Assembly (NCBI RefSeq): GCF_005239225.2
Contig: NC_133299.1
Coordinates: forward strand, 3,228,967-3,292,966
Source: Populus alba
Lineage: Eukaryota > Streptophyta > Magnoliopsida > Malpighiales > Salicaceae
Direction of reading: 5' to 3'
DNA length: 64,000 nucleotides
The position numbers and the translations under genes were made by a program. This document shows positions 1-10,591 of the stretch, piece after piece. A model generated the notes under the pieces. The model saw only the letters and a list, made by a program, of their open reading frames with translations, was not told the origin of the DNA and searched no databases. Every line of letters begins with the position of its first letter. Position 1 is the first letter of the stretch.

Positions 1-164
1 TTATTTGATAGGCTTGCATTTAAGATGAGCATTTACCATAAATTAAGGTATCTTATAGTATCAAACTTGTTATTATAAAACATGCTTTAGTTAAGGAGTT
101 ATTGATACTTCAAGTGCAAAATAATGATATAAAACCTTGATAAACATGCACTTTTAAGTACTAA
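1..164. other. unannotated AT-rich edge
   Basis: No ORF or recognisable repeat. It adjoins the truncated end of the Copia LTR at about 165, so it is probably the DNA that replaced or flanks the lost part of that LTR. Confidence 0.4.
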
Positions 165-306
165 TCAATTATGGTGGCTAATTTGTTTCCCATCCTGGAG
201 TGTAGTAGCCGTTGGAGGTGCTGTGATGCTGCTGCTGCTGCTACTGCTTCGGTGATGCTGCTGTTGTTGCTGATCCTGTGATGTTGCTGCTGTATTATTG
301 CTAATA
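165..306 (-). repeat. truncated 3' LTR of Copia 1
   Basis: Close match to 3170-3308. Similarity is lost below about 165, far short of the 478 bp of the other LTR. A purine-rich tract (GAGGGAGGG on the minus strand) sits directly upstream. Confidence 0.75.
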
Positions 307-1484
307 CCCTCCCTCAAACATTGCCGGGGTTGGAGGCAAAGTTTGCTCTGGAAACGAAGAAGGGCAGCTTTGGATACTAGCTTAGTAAATAAATCAGCAA
401 TCTGATTAAAGGTAGGAATGTGATTCGTAATAAGGTTCCCAAAAGCCACTTGTTCGCATACAAAATGATAATCAAGCTCAATATGCTTGCTACGTGCATG
501 GAAGACAGGATTGATCGTCATGTGGAGAGCACTAACATTGTCACAATAGAGCACCGGTGGAGATATCAGTGGAAGGTGTAAATCGTGAAGGATGTAGGTC
601 AACCATGTAAGTTCTACGGCAGTGTTGGCCACAACACGATATTCTGCTTCAGTGCTAGAGCGTGAAATAGTGTGTTGTTTCTTGGCACACCAGGAGATGA
701 GATTACAACCAAGAAAAACACAGTAGCCAATAGTCGAACGTCTTGTAGTAAGACATCCAGCCCAATCAGCATCTGAAAAAGCAGATAAATGAAGCTTAGT
801 AGTAGAAGTAAAATGCAGACCATTATTAATGTGTCTCCTTTCAACCATACCTGTTTGCTCAGGAGTGTATGGACAAGATACCTGATGAATAATTCTTGTT
901 GAACGAAAGTGACTTGCTAATTTGGAGTTAATGAATTCACCTCCTCCATTTGAGTGGAAAACTTTGATTTGTTTATTAAATTGTCTACTAACATACTTTT
1001 CAAATGATAGATAAACGGTTAGAAAATCATATTTATTTTGGATAGGAATTATCCATGTATATTTAGAGAAATCATCTACTAGGCAAACATAATACTTGAA
1101 TTTTCCAATAGATAAAACCGGGGCAGGTCCCCATAAATCACAATGTATTTTTTCAAAAATATCAGTACTGGAATGTTCAGAATGAGAAAAAGGTAACTTG
1201 CTAAGTTTTCCTAATTGACAACTATCACAAAGGTGCTCAATCTTCATAGCTCCTGTGACGTCAATCAATCCTTTATTTTTTAATAACTGCACGGCAGAAA
1301 ATTGAGGATGTCCTAAACGCTGGTGCCAGACTTCTGCTGGTCCAGTTTTAAAGTGATAAGAGAAATGTAATTCTAGCGAGTTGTGTAAGACATAAAGATC
1401 ACCCTTACGTCTACCTGTGATTAGAGATTGTCCTGTTTTCCGTTCCTTAACACAAAAATCAACGTCAGAGAATTCACAGTTCAC
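165..1484 (-). pseudogene. Copia 1 integrase fused to RNase H; RT deleted
   Basis: An open frame of 439 codons. Residues about 50-110 are GAG-pre-integrase with HQRLGHP and CDSCQLGK. Next is the integrase core with HCDLWGP, and HSNGGGEF where an Asp is expected at the second catalytic position. It then jumps near residue 220 (about position 825) to the RNase H domain with SDADWAG, SSTEAEY and the DLFTK end. The whole reverse transcriptase is missing. The ORF continues through the polypurine tract into the LTR, giving a Gln/His/Ser-rich tail with no function implied. Its openness is probably accidental. Confidence 0.85.
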
Positions 1485-1668
1485 AGGAAATTGTTTTTGT
1501 TAGCTGACTAACTGAAAGTAAATTTTTTTTGGTCAATTCAGGAACAAGTAGGACATCATTGATAGGTAAATTTTGTAGTGTTCTGTTTAATAAATGAAGT
1601 CTCCAATACCAACAATTGGCAGTGAAGATCCATTTTCCAATAACGATAGAATCAGTTCTAAAATATGT

Positions 1669-1908
1669 TCAAATATCAGTTAACATACCTGGCTTGCTTG
1701 TCATATGATTTTGAGCACCGGTGTCTGAAATCCATTCAGTGTCGCAAACAGTATTGTCTAGTGTAAAGGCTACTAGTGCTTGTGGAATTTCACTATCATG
1801 AGTAGTTTTTTGCTTAGGTATCCACCAGCAAATTTTAGCAATGTGGCCCATTGTACCACAATATTGGCACTTGTCCTCGCGATAAAGGTCTCTTTCTGTT
1901 TGGGTCAT
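1669..1908 (-). pseudogene. Copia 1 zinc knuckle and protease remnant
   Basis: Encodes a CX2CX4HX4C zinc knuckle (CQYCGTMGHIAKIC) followed by WISDTGAQNHMT, the aspartic-protease active-site region of Copia Pol. Only the start of the protease is readable. The rest, between about 1485 and 1669, is interrupted by stops and frameshifts. Confidence 0.8.
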
Positions 1909-1965
1909 GCGACGTTCTCCTGGTGATGGAGGGCGTCGTTGTTGAGTAGGGGTGATCCTACGATT

Positions 1966-2811
1966 TTAATCTCTGGATTGTTGTGCTTGTAATCCTCTCC
2001 CATTGGATGAAAATGAATAATTGTTGCATGAGAATGGCTGCTGGGAGCTTCGATGATGTTGCTGCTGTTGTTGCCCATAAAATGCAAGCTGTTGGGAAGA
2101 TTGTGAGTTTGTCATGTCCGTATAAGAAGAGAACCAGTTATGGCGCTGATCAAAATTCTGAAGCTGAGAGACCAGTTCTGAATAGGATGCTCTTGGGGGC
2201 TTCAACATGGTTGTTGTGAAGTTTTCATACTGTGGACCAAGGCTGGTGAGAAGGCAGAAAACCTTTTCACTGTCAAAAACTGGTTTGCCAATTGCTGCAA
2301 GGCTGTCACACAATTTTTTGAACGTGCGAATGTGTTCCTCCATAGATTGATTGTCATGTTTCCGGAAATAAGTGACTTGTTGGCGAAGTGTAAACTCACG
2401 TTCTTGTGAGTCTTTAACATAAGCATTCTTAAGAGCTTCCCAAACAGCAGATGATGTCTCCAAGCCAACAACAAGGCTAAGTGTTTCTTCAGACAAGGTT
2501 CCAATAATCCAACCACGAAGAAGCCGATTAGATTTTCTCCAAGTGATGAAAGCTTCAGTTAGGACTGGTGCTGTATTTTCTGTGTTTGAGTTATTGACTG
2601 AATCTTGTGTGATGAATTTTGTTGGTGCGGGATCTTCATTGGTGAGATGCCCAACTAGCTCCTGACTCTCTGCAAGAGACAGAGCTTGTTCCCTCCATAA
2701 AGGGTAGTTTGTTTGACTAAGCTTGAGGGTGATGAAGTTCCCAACATTGAGTGACAGTGAAGTCATTGTGTGGATATGTTTGTGTTTGTCTGTGTTTGTT
2801 TGTGTGCTCAC
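1966..2811 (-). pseudogene. Copia 1 gag remnant
   Basis: 281 codons, plant Copia Gag of the UBN2 type: an N-terminal NYPLWREQ segment near residue 36, then the helical capsid-like region with YVKDSQEREFTLRQQ and a Gln/His/Ser-rich tail. The ORF reaches back almost to the primer site, so the Met at codon 16 (about 2766) is an equally likely start. The zinc knuckle that should follow lies in another frame (1669-1908), so the Gag-Pol frame is broken at about 1905-1966. Confidence 0.8.
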
Positions 2812-2816
2812 TCAAA

Positions 2817-2829
2817 GGCTCTGATACCA
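2817..2829 (-). other. primer-binding site, Copia 1
   Basis: The minus strand reads TGGTATCAGAGCC immediately after the LTR. This is the tRNA-Met-complementary site usual in plant Copia elements, and the same core occurs in the other three LTR elements of this window. Confidence 0.8.
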
Positions 2830-2830
2830 A

Positions 2831-3308
2831 GAGAAAAGTATGGCAGAGGAAGAGAACAAAAGCAGCGGAGATGTTATTGAAAGAATTCTCTTCTTCTATT
2901 AATATTAAAAATAGGGCGTAAGCACACTACAATCAACTATGTGCTGTATGTAAATATATATAAATAAGGAACAGAGTAACTATTGACTTTCTATAGTTGT
3001 CTTTGTTTCTATAGTTACAATTGTTTCTATAGTTACAGGATCATCATAATTATGGAAGCTGATTTGTATCTGATTTGTTGCCATTCTGGAGTGTAGTAAC
3101 CGTTGGAGTATCTTCTTGATTATGGTTGTTGCCATTCTGGAGTGTAGTAGCCATTGGAGTATCTTCTTGATTATGGTGGCTGATTTGTTTCCCATCCTGG
3201 AGTGTAGTAGCCGTTGGAGGTGCTATGATGCTGCTGCTGCTACTACTGCTTCAGTGATGCTGTTGTTGTTGCTGATCCTGTGATGTTGCTGCTGTATTAT
3301 TGCTAATA
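2831..3308 (-). repeat. 5' LTR of Copia 1
   Basis: Starts (minus strand) at 3308 and ends next to the primer-binding site at 2829. Its first 140 bp match 165-306. It contains a tandem array of 50-60 bp units at 3072-3230. Confidence 0.75.
3072..3230. repeat. tandem repeat inside Copia 1 LTR
   Basis: Three imperfect units, each containing CCATTCTGGAGTGTAGTA or a close variant, start at 3081, 3132 and 3192. The third unit is the form also present in the truncated LTR at about 195. Confidence 0.75.
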
Positions 3309-3660
3309 ATCCCCACTTCTAAAGCGCGGTAGTTTGGACCAAAGGAGATGATGAATATTGAATTGGGTTTTTAAGCTCATTTCCTTCATTATGTTTCAGA
3401 TTAAGCTCGTATGTTTTTTTGAAAGATGTGTATATTATTTAAACGTCAAAATCTGACGGGGATAGAACCAAAGCTACACAATATCATATTATGGCAAAAA
3501 ACCATATATAGGATAAAGCACAACTTAAGATAAACCAAAGTAAAGAAAATAACAAAAAACCCATCCGAATGAGCTGAAGCTAAACATTCCTCTACAAAAC
3601 AAAACAGAAATTGCTCAAAGACATAATGGGGAAAGAAACAACATCCCAGCTATAGAAAAT

Positions 3661-3828
3661 TCAAAGCCATGCAACAAAATCACTTGATCTCCGCACTCCT
3701 TGTTTAGCCAAGCCATCTGCCATGTAATTACTTTCACGAAAGATATGTGAGAAGGTGATTGAACCAAAATATGCTTTCAGTCTATTAACAAAGGAGAACA
3801 AATTATGATGCTTCCAGATCACTCTCTT
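3661..3828 (-). pseudogene. LINE-type RNase H C-terminal relic
   Basis: On the minus strand a 55-codon stretch reads SHIFRESNYMADGLAKQG, ending at a stop at 3661-3663. This is the C-terminal signature (H-x-x-RE-x-N-x-x-AD-x-LA-K-x-G) of the RNase H-like domain found at the end of plant LINE polyproteins and related domesticated genes. The frame starts after a stop at 3829-3831 and nothing else of the domain is readable, so this is the truncated 3' end of an old insertion. Its 3' tail may continue to about 3440. Confidence 0.7.
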
Positions 3829-4944
3829 TTAATGGACTTTTGGGGGCATGTTCATCCAGTGCAAAGAAAGGTGTTAAAAAAAAAAAATTCCTAGCATGCA
3901 GTAAGCGAATGTTAGCATGTATGCAAATATATATTTTTATTATTAAAAATTAAATAATAATTCAACTTATTTTAAATACGGTTTTTTATGATGATTTTTA
4001 TCTTCTTCTTTTTTTTAATATAACTAGCTTTTTATCTAAAAATCTCTGAAATATCTGTTAGAATTTTTGATAATCATAAAATTAGATGGCAATTTATTTT
4101 TCTTATTTTTACTTCCTTTCACGTAATAATGATCATCAAGATGTCCTCTGTAGTCTGTATAATAGATCTGCAGGTAATTTATCAAATCATGTGAATTTAT
4201 ATATTATTAGCTTTCCTTTATTTATTTTTATTATCTTTTCATTTACGCCTCTCAGAAATATTGTCTTGACAAATTAGTATGAGAATCAGGTTTGCACTAA
4301 CAGAAATAAGTAGATAGTTGTTTACTTGAATGGGCGCTAACCTCTGTGACGTTAGGGTGTTGAGTTTGGAAATTCCATGGATAATATTGAAATATAAAGG
4401 AAAATTTTACCCCTCGAAGTTTATTGGGTGTCTTCATGTTATCTAAAAATTTCCATTGTATTTCAACTAATTTCATCATGTTTTCAATTTTTCTTCTCTC
4501 GGCTCATTTCCAATGATCACACTGTAGTAGATGAATAGGCATTCTTTGATGTCTCAATTGAGCTTAAAGGTTTTTTTAAAAAAATAAATAAATAAATAAA
4601 TAAAAATGCAATCATGTATCCTTTAATTCCTAATTAATCATATTAAAATTCATAAAAATTGCCTTCATACATCACGACTAATTTAAAAATAATGTGTAGA
4701 AATAAAACATCAACAAAATTGTTTGATTTGCTCAAAATTAACTTTGAAAACACAAATAAGAGAGAAAAAACTAAAATATAATTCCTGTAATTCTGCCGAT
4801 CCACTTCAACAAATTTAAGATGCATACTTTAAAATTGTTTAGTGCTCAAAACTAGATGCATATATATAACAATTCTACCCCAGTCTTTTATATTATTCTT
4901 TAATAATCTATAATACGTATAGCAAAGTCGGTCTTTTAAGCGTG
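3829..4944. other. intergenic, AT-rich
   Basis: No gene recognised. It holds poly-A/T runs and a short AAAT array near 4580-4603. The short ORFs here show no family resemblance. Confidence 0.5.
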
Positions 4945-5340
4945 TCCTTAAATTCTACCCCAGTCTCTCGACAAAGAATTTATTTCCAAGCTTTTTTTCT
5001 TTAAAAAAGAAATTCCGTCCAAGCTTATTAAGCACAAAAAGAAAACGAATGAAAACACAGGTTGCAGCCTGGTAGGGCTCCACTTTGTTCTTTTATCATC
5101 ACTAAAGACTGGAGAAATTAACAAAAGTTTGTTCTATATATGCTCTTTTAATTTTCTTGCACCTTGAGCATGGAACAATCCAATCTTTATCTCCCCTACA
5201 CGCATTTCTCATGTTGTTAGTATATATTACTACCTGGAAATCTTGAAACATATATTCTTTAACACTTATCTGCGTTTTGGACTGCGTACAATTACTTGGG
5301 ATTTTTTTAATAATTACCATTCTATAATTTGTGCGTTGGA
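4945..5340 (+). repeat. upstream module, copy A
   Basis: Matches 17716-17925, the two parts 24290-24521 and 28435-28600 (split by an LTR element), and 40520-40900. Shared landmarks are TCTCGACAAAG, TTGCAGCCTGGTAGGGCTC, GCATGGAACAATCCAATC and GCGTACAATTACTTGGGA. In B, C and D this module lies 2.5-3.5 kb upstream of a DUF247 gene. Here a Copia element separates it from the DUF247 gene at 10592. Confidence 0.8.
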
Positions 5341-5362
5341 AAATGGTAACCAGCCATCATAA

Positions 5363-5617
5363 TGTTGGGAATATTTTCTTATTCACTGCATAGTTGTCCA
5401 GGTCAATAGGAGTTTGTTAGTTAGTGGATGAATAAATGGTATACGTGTCCAGCTCTCAGTACTTAGTGGCTAGTCTGTTGGGTTAAGTTGGGTTAGTGCC
5501 TAGTCTTTAGTTAATTCTGTTTTCAATTATTTGAGTCATTGTAATGCCTATTTAAAGGCACTGTTCTTTATTCAATAATATAGCAATTCATTCTCATTCT
5601 CTACGATCTGTGCAACA
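5363..5617 (+). repeat. 5' LTR, Copia 2
   Basis: 255 bp, begins TGTTGGGAATA and ends CTGTGCAACA. CTATTTAAAG at about 5548 may serve as the TATA element. Confidence 0.93.
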
Positions 5618-5618
5618 G

Positions 5619-5630
5619 TGGTATCAGAGC
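5619..5630 (+). other. primer-binding site, Copia 2
   Basis: TGGTATCAGAGC, complementary to the 3' end of initiator tRNA-Met, one base after the LTR. Confidence 0.85.
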
Positions 5631-5802
5631 GAGGTTAGAGTGAAATTAAAAGAATTGAAATTGAGAGTTTTGTGAGGGAGAGACAGCAGCAGCTTCACCC
5701 ACTAAATTGAGAGCTTTGTGAGAGAGAACGGAGCTTTGTGAGAGAGAACCCACCAAATTGAAAGCTTTGTGAGAGAAACAGCAGTAGCTTCATCAAGCAT
5801 CG

Positions 5803-8800
5803 ATGGCGTCAGAAAACAGTTTCATTCAACCTTCAATTCCACGGTTTGATGGTCACTACGACCACTGGAGCATGCTAATGGAGAATTTCTTGAAATCGAA
5901 AGAGTATTGGAGCATTGTTGATTCTGGAATACCAGAATTAACCGAAGGGGTCGTGCTGACAAATGCCCAGAAAAGTGAACGAGAAGGGTTACAATTGAAG
6001 GATCTTAAGGCCAAAAATTTTCTATTTCAGGCCATAGATCGCTCAATTCTGGAAACCATTTTGTGCAAAGACACATCAAAGCACATTTGGGACTCCATGA
6101 AAAAGAAGTATCAAGGGTCAACAAGAGCAAAAAGGCAGCAACTTCAAGCACTTCGTTCTGAGTTTGAAATACTCCGAATGAAGTCAGGGGAATCAGTCAC
6201 AAATTACTTCTCACGGACAATGGTAATTGTCAACAAGATGCGAACCCATGGAGACAAAATTGAAGATGTCATCATCGTGGAAAAGATTCTTAGATCCATG
6301 ACACCGAAGTTCAATTTTGTTGTCTGTTCCATCGAAGAGTCTAACAATATTGAAGAACTGTCAATCGATGAATTACAGAGTTCTTTGTTGGTTCATGAAC
6401 AGAAGATCAGCCAACAGGATAAAGAAGAACAACTGTTGAAAGCCTCAATTGACTATCACCCTACTCCAATCAAGGCTTACAGAGGGCGAGGCAAGGGACG
6501 AAATGACTACAAAAGGAATGACAATCGTGGTCACATACAGCAGTTTCAGCATCATCGTGGACATCATCAGCAGAATCAACATCATGAAAATCATTTTCAT
6601 GAAAGAGGAAGAAGAAGAGGAGGTCATCAGAATGGTGGCAAATCAGAACATCACTCAATGTCAGCAGACAAATCCAATGTGGAATGCTACAGATGTCATA
6701 GGTATGGTCATTTTCAGTCAGATTGTAAAACTAATATGACTAGAGGCTATGGTGAGAAATTAAACTTTGCTGAAAAAGAAGAAGAGATTTCGTTGTTAAT
6801 GGTTTGCCATGCAAAAGAAGAAACGAATAGGAATTTGTGGTATTTAGACACAGGGTGTAGTAATCACATGTGTGGAGATAAATCTGTGTTCTCTGTCTTG
6901 GATGAATCATTTCGTGACGATGTGAAATTTGGAGACAATTCTAAGGTCTCTGTGATGGGGAAAGGAAGGGTCTCAATTCAGACTAAGGAAGATTCCACAC
7001 ACAATATTTCTAATGTGCTTTATGTACCAGACTTGAAGACTAATTTGCTCAGTGTAGGGCAGCTGCAAGAAAGGGGGTATGAAATTTCTATCAAGAATGG
7101 GGTATGTCAAATTCGGGATGATAATTTGAGCTTAATTGCTCAAATAAACATGACAACCAACCGAATGTTCCCTCTCTACCTGAACAGCACCATTCAATCT
7201 TGTTTCTTAGCAACAATGAATAATGATGCATGGCTATGGCATCTTCGTTATGGTCATCTAAATTTTGGTGGACTGAAGACCCTACAAAAGAAGAGGATGG
7301 TGACTGGCTTACCAAAAATTGCAGCCCCTTCATCAGTTTGTGAAGAGTGTGTTGTCAGCAAACAACACCGAAAGCCATTTCCAAAGTTCAAGTCTTGGAG
7401 AGCAAAGATGCAGTTGGAACTGGTGCATTCTGATCTTTGCGGACCAATTAATCCAACCTCCAATGGTGGTAAAAGGTATATAATTACCTTTATTGACGAC
7501 TTTAGTTGAAAAATTTGGGTCTATTTCTTGCAGGAAAAATCCGAGGCATTTGCCTCTTTCAAGCATTTCAAAGCATTGGCTGAAAAAGAGGTTGGATTAC
7601 CAATCAAAATTCTTCGCACGGATCGTGGAGGAGAATACAACTCTCTTGAATTCACAGAATTTTGCAAAGATCATGGGATTAAAAGACAGCTTACCGCAGC
7701 CTTTACTCCCCAGCAGAATGGGATTTCTGAGAGGAAAAACCGAACCATTCTAAACATGGTGCGAAGTCTGCTGAATATGAGTGGCATTCCAAGAGATTTC
7801 TGGCCTGAGGTGGTTACATGGAGCATTCATATCTTGAACAGAAGTCCAACATTTGCTGTTCAAAATATGACCCCAGAGGAGGCTTGGAGTGGCAGACGAC
7901 CAGCAGTGGATTACTTCAAGATTTTTGGGTGCATTGCTTATGCCCATATTCCAGATGTGAAGAGGAAAAAGCTGGAGAACAAGGGAGAAAAATGTGTTTT
8001 TCTTGGTGTTAGTGATCATTCCAAAGCCTACAAGCTTTACAATCCTAACACTAAGAGAATTGTGATTAGCCGTGATGTAATCTTTGATGAAGACCAATTC
8101 TGGTCATGGCACAGCAGTGTTCCCAACAAGCCTTTGGTGCTAGATACTGATATTGATAATGATAATGAAGAAGGGCTGCAAGTACAACCGACAGTAGCGA
8201 GTTCACAACTAGTGGATGATCAAAGGCCTTTACGTGCAAGGACAAGGCCTGCATGGATGGCAGATTATGAAGTCGCTGGAATTGCCCAAGATGAAGACCC
8301 ACTCATCTATTTTGCCCTATTTTCTGACTGTGATCCTACAACCTTTGAAGATGCAGTCAAAACATCCACATGGCGCCAGGCAATGAATGAAGAGATTGCG
8401 GCAATTGAAAGGAATAATACCTGGGAATTGACTCAGCTTCCAGAAGGGCACAAAACCATTGGTGTCAAATGGGTGTACAAAACCAAATTGAAGGAAAGTG
8501 GTGAAATCGACAAACATAAGGCCCGGTTAGTAGCCAAGGGCTACAAACAAGAATTCGGTGTGGACTATAAAGAGGTGTTCTCTCCTGTTGCACGCATGGA
8601 CACAATCAGATTGGTGCTTGCAATGGCAGCTCAGAACTCATGGTCTATTTTCCAGCTAGATGTGAAATCAGCCTTCTTACATGGAGAGCTAGAGGAGCAG
8701 GTATATATCGATCAACCTCCTGGTTATGTTAAACTTGGTGCTGAAGATAAAGTATATAAGTTAAAAAAGGCGCTCTATGGACTTAAACAAGCTCCCAGAG

Positions 8801-9861
8801 CTTGGTATAGTCGCATAGAGGCTTATTTTTTAAGGGAGGGATTTCGGAAATGCCCACATGAGCATACACTTTTTGTCAAAACTAAAAATGGAAAAATGCT
8901 GATTGTGTGCCTATATGTGGATGATTTGATTTACACTGGAAATAATTATGCCATGTTTGAGAAGTTTAAAGAGTCTATGATGATTGAATTCGAGATGACT
9001 GATCTCGGGATGATGCATTACTATCTCGGCCTTGAGGTAGTACAATCAACAACTGGCATTTTCATTTCGCAAAAGAAGTATGTTCAAGAAATCTTAGAAA
9101 GATTTCAAATGAACAATTGTAACTCAGTTGGCACACCTACTGAAGTTGGTGTGAAACTTTTCAAGGATCCAGAAGGGAAGAGGGTTGACAGTACAAACTA
9201 CAAACAAATTGTAGGGAGCCTAATGTATTTGACAGCGACGAGGCCTGACATAATGTATGCTGTCAGTCTCATTAGTAGATACATGGAAAACCCTAAAGAG
9301 ATTCATCTTCTTGCTGCAAAAAGAATCTTTCGTTACCTACAAGGTACTGCTGATTTTGGATTACTCTACAAAAAAGGAGAACATTCAGATTTAATGGGTT
9401 TTACTGATAGTGACTATGCCGGGGATCAAGATGATCGGAAAAGCACTTCGGGGTATGCTTTTATGCTGGGTACAGGAGCCGTCTCATGGTCATCCAAGAA
9501 ACAACCAATAGTTACCTTATCAACAACCGAAGCTGAATTTGTAGCTGCAGCTTCATGTGCATGTCAAGCAATTTGGCTAAGGAGGATTCTTGAAGAAATT
9601 CAGTTCAAACAACAAGGAGCAACTTCAATTTATTGTGACAACAGCTCAACAATAAAACTATCAAGAAATCTTGTGCTACATGGGAGAAGCAAGCACATTG
9701 ATGTCAAATACCATTTCTTAAGGGATCTCGCAAAAGATGAAGTAATTAATCTTATTTTCTGCAGGAGTGAAGACCAAGTGGCTGACATATTCACTAAGCC
9801 GCTTAAAACACCATTGTTTCACAAGCTAAGGGAGTTGCTTGGAGTGTGTTCTTTGGGATGA
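5803..9861 (+). pseudogene. Copia 2 Gag-Pol with one nonsense codon
   Basis: TNT1-like single-frame polyprotein. Gag (UBN2 type) is followed by the zinc knuckle CYRCHRYGHFQSDC (about residue 294), protease YLDTGCSNHM (349), GAG-pre-integrase and the integrase HSDLCGP. The frame stops at TGA 7507-7509, inside the integrase core, where plant Copia proteins usually have Arg, which fits a CGA to TGA transition. The same frame resumes and the next Met is at 7528. It continues with integrase TDRGGEY and PQQNGISERKNRT, RT YVDDLIYTG, and RNase H TDSDYAG and STTEAEF, ending at 9861. Apart from the stop all catalytic motifs look intact, which agrees with the young LTRs. It could still be mobilised in trans. 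Confidence 0.92.
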
Positions 9862-9918
9862 TTGTATTAAAAGCTATCTTATTATTCTTTAAACTGAATG
9901 TCTGAAATTGTTCAGTTT

Positions 9919-9928
9919 AAGGGAGGGA
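9919..9928 (+). other. polypurine tract, Copia 2
   Basis: AAGGGAGGGA just before the 3' LTR, the expected plus-strand primer. Confidence 0.8.
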
Positions 9929-9929
9929 T

Positions 9930-10184
9930 TGTTGGGAATATTTTCTTATTCACTGCATAGTTGTCCAGGTCAATAGGAGTTTGTTAGTTAGTGGATGAAT
10001 AAATGGTATACGTGTCCAGCTCTCAGTACTTAGTGGCTAGTCTGTTGGGTTAAGTTGGGTTAGTGCCTAGTCTTTAGTTAATTCTGTTTTCAATTATTTG
10101 AGTCATTGTAATGCCTATTTAAAGTCACTGTTCTTTATTCAATAATATAGCAATTCATTCTCATTCTCTACGATCTGTGCAACA
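9930..10184 (+). repeat. 3' LTR, Copia 2
   Basis: 255 bp, same ends as the 5' LTR with one visible substitution. Preceded by a polypurine tract at 9919-9928. Confidence 0.93.
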
Positions 10185-10189
10185 CATAA

Positions 10190-10591
10190 TTGAGATAACA
10201 ATGTAAGAAACTAAGCAGATATATTTCGATTTTGCATGCAGTATATGTAGTATTTTAACAAAGTAATCACACTATCTAACGACAATTTTCTTCTGGTTTA
10301 TTCACAGTGCTATCATGCAACCTACCACTTTAATTTGATGTCAAGAAACTTAAGCGTTAAGTTTGATGTTACACTGCAAATTTTATTGCTGAAGCTGTCT
10401 GCAGTCGAGGAACACGTTTTAGACAACAGCACAACAGTTAAAGCATCAAAGCTCAACTTCCAAGTAAGGTAAGATTCTAGCTCCTAACTTGGTATTTAAT
10501 AGATCCGTAGTGACCTAGTGATATACATTGGAAGTGCAGATAAATTCTTTTGTTCACAATATCCTTTGTTCGGTAAATATCTGTACTTCTA
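10190..10591 (+). promoter_or_regulatory. upstream region of DUF247 gene A1
   Basis: No ORF. The stretch from about 10433 to the start codon is similar to 13200-13369 upstream of the pseudogene A2 (shared TTAAAGCA, AGATCCGTA, CTGTACTT and TAATGG blocks), so promoter and gene were duplicated together. No clear TATA box. Confidence 0.5.

Larger units (their letters stand above)
165..3308 (-). mobile_element. Decayed Ty1/Copia retrotransposon 1
   Basis: On the minus strand the order is LTR (3308 down to about 2831), tRNA-Met-type primer site, gag, zinc knuckle, protease, GAG-pre-integrase, integrase, RNase H, polypurine tract (about 316-307) and a truncated second LTR (306-165). This is Copia order, with integrase before RNase H. 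The reverse transcriptase is missing because an internal deletion joins integrase to RNase H. Frames are broken between gag, protease and integrase. The LTRs start TATTAG rather than the usual TGTTAG, so the terminal dinucleotide has probably mutated. No target-site duplication can be checked because the 3' LTR is cut at about 165. An old, immobile copy. Confidence 0.88.
5363..10184 (+). mobile_element. Young Ty1/Copia retrotransposon 2
   Basis: Complete element of 4822 bp bounded by two 255-bp TG...CA LTRs and a perfect 5-bp target-site duplication, CATAA (5358-5362 and 10185-10189). The order is PBS, gag, zinc knuckle, protease, GAG-pre-integrase, integrase, RT, RNase H, polypurine tract. 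I saw one difference between the LTRs (near the TTTAAAG of each), so the insertion is recent. One in-frame TGA interrupts the polyprotein. It sits in copy A of the DUF247 array. Confidence 0.95.

Noticed and set aside
6445..6739. Overlapping ORFs on both strands inside Copia 2 gag
   Set aside because: They are shadow frames of the Gag His/Arg/Gly-rich tail, with no independent start context or similarity.
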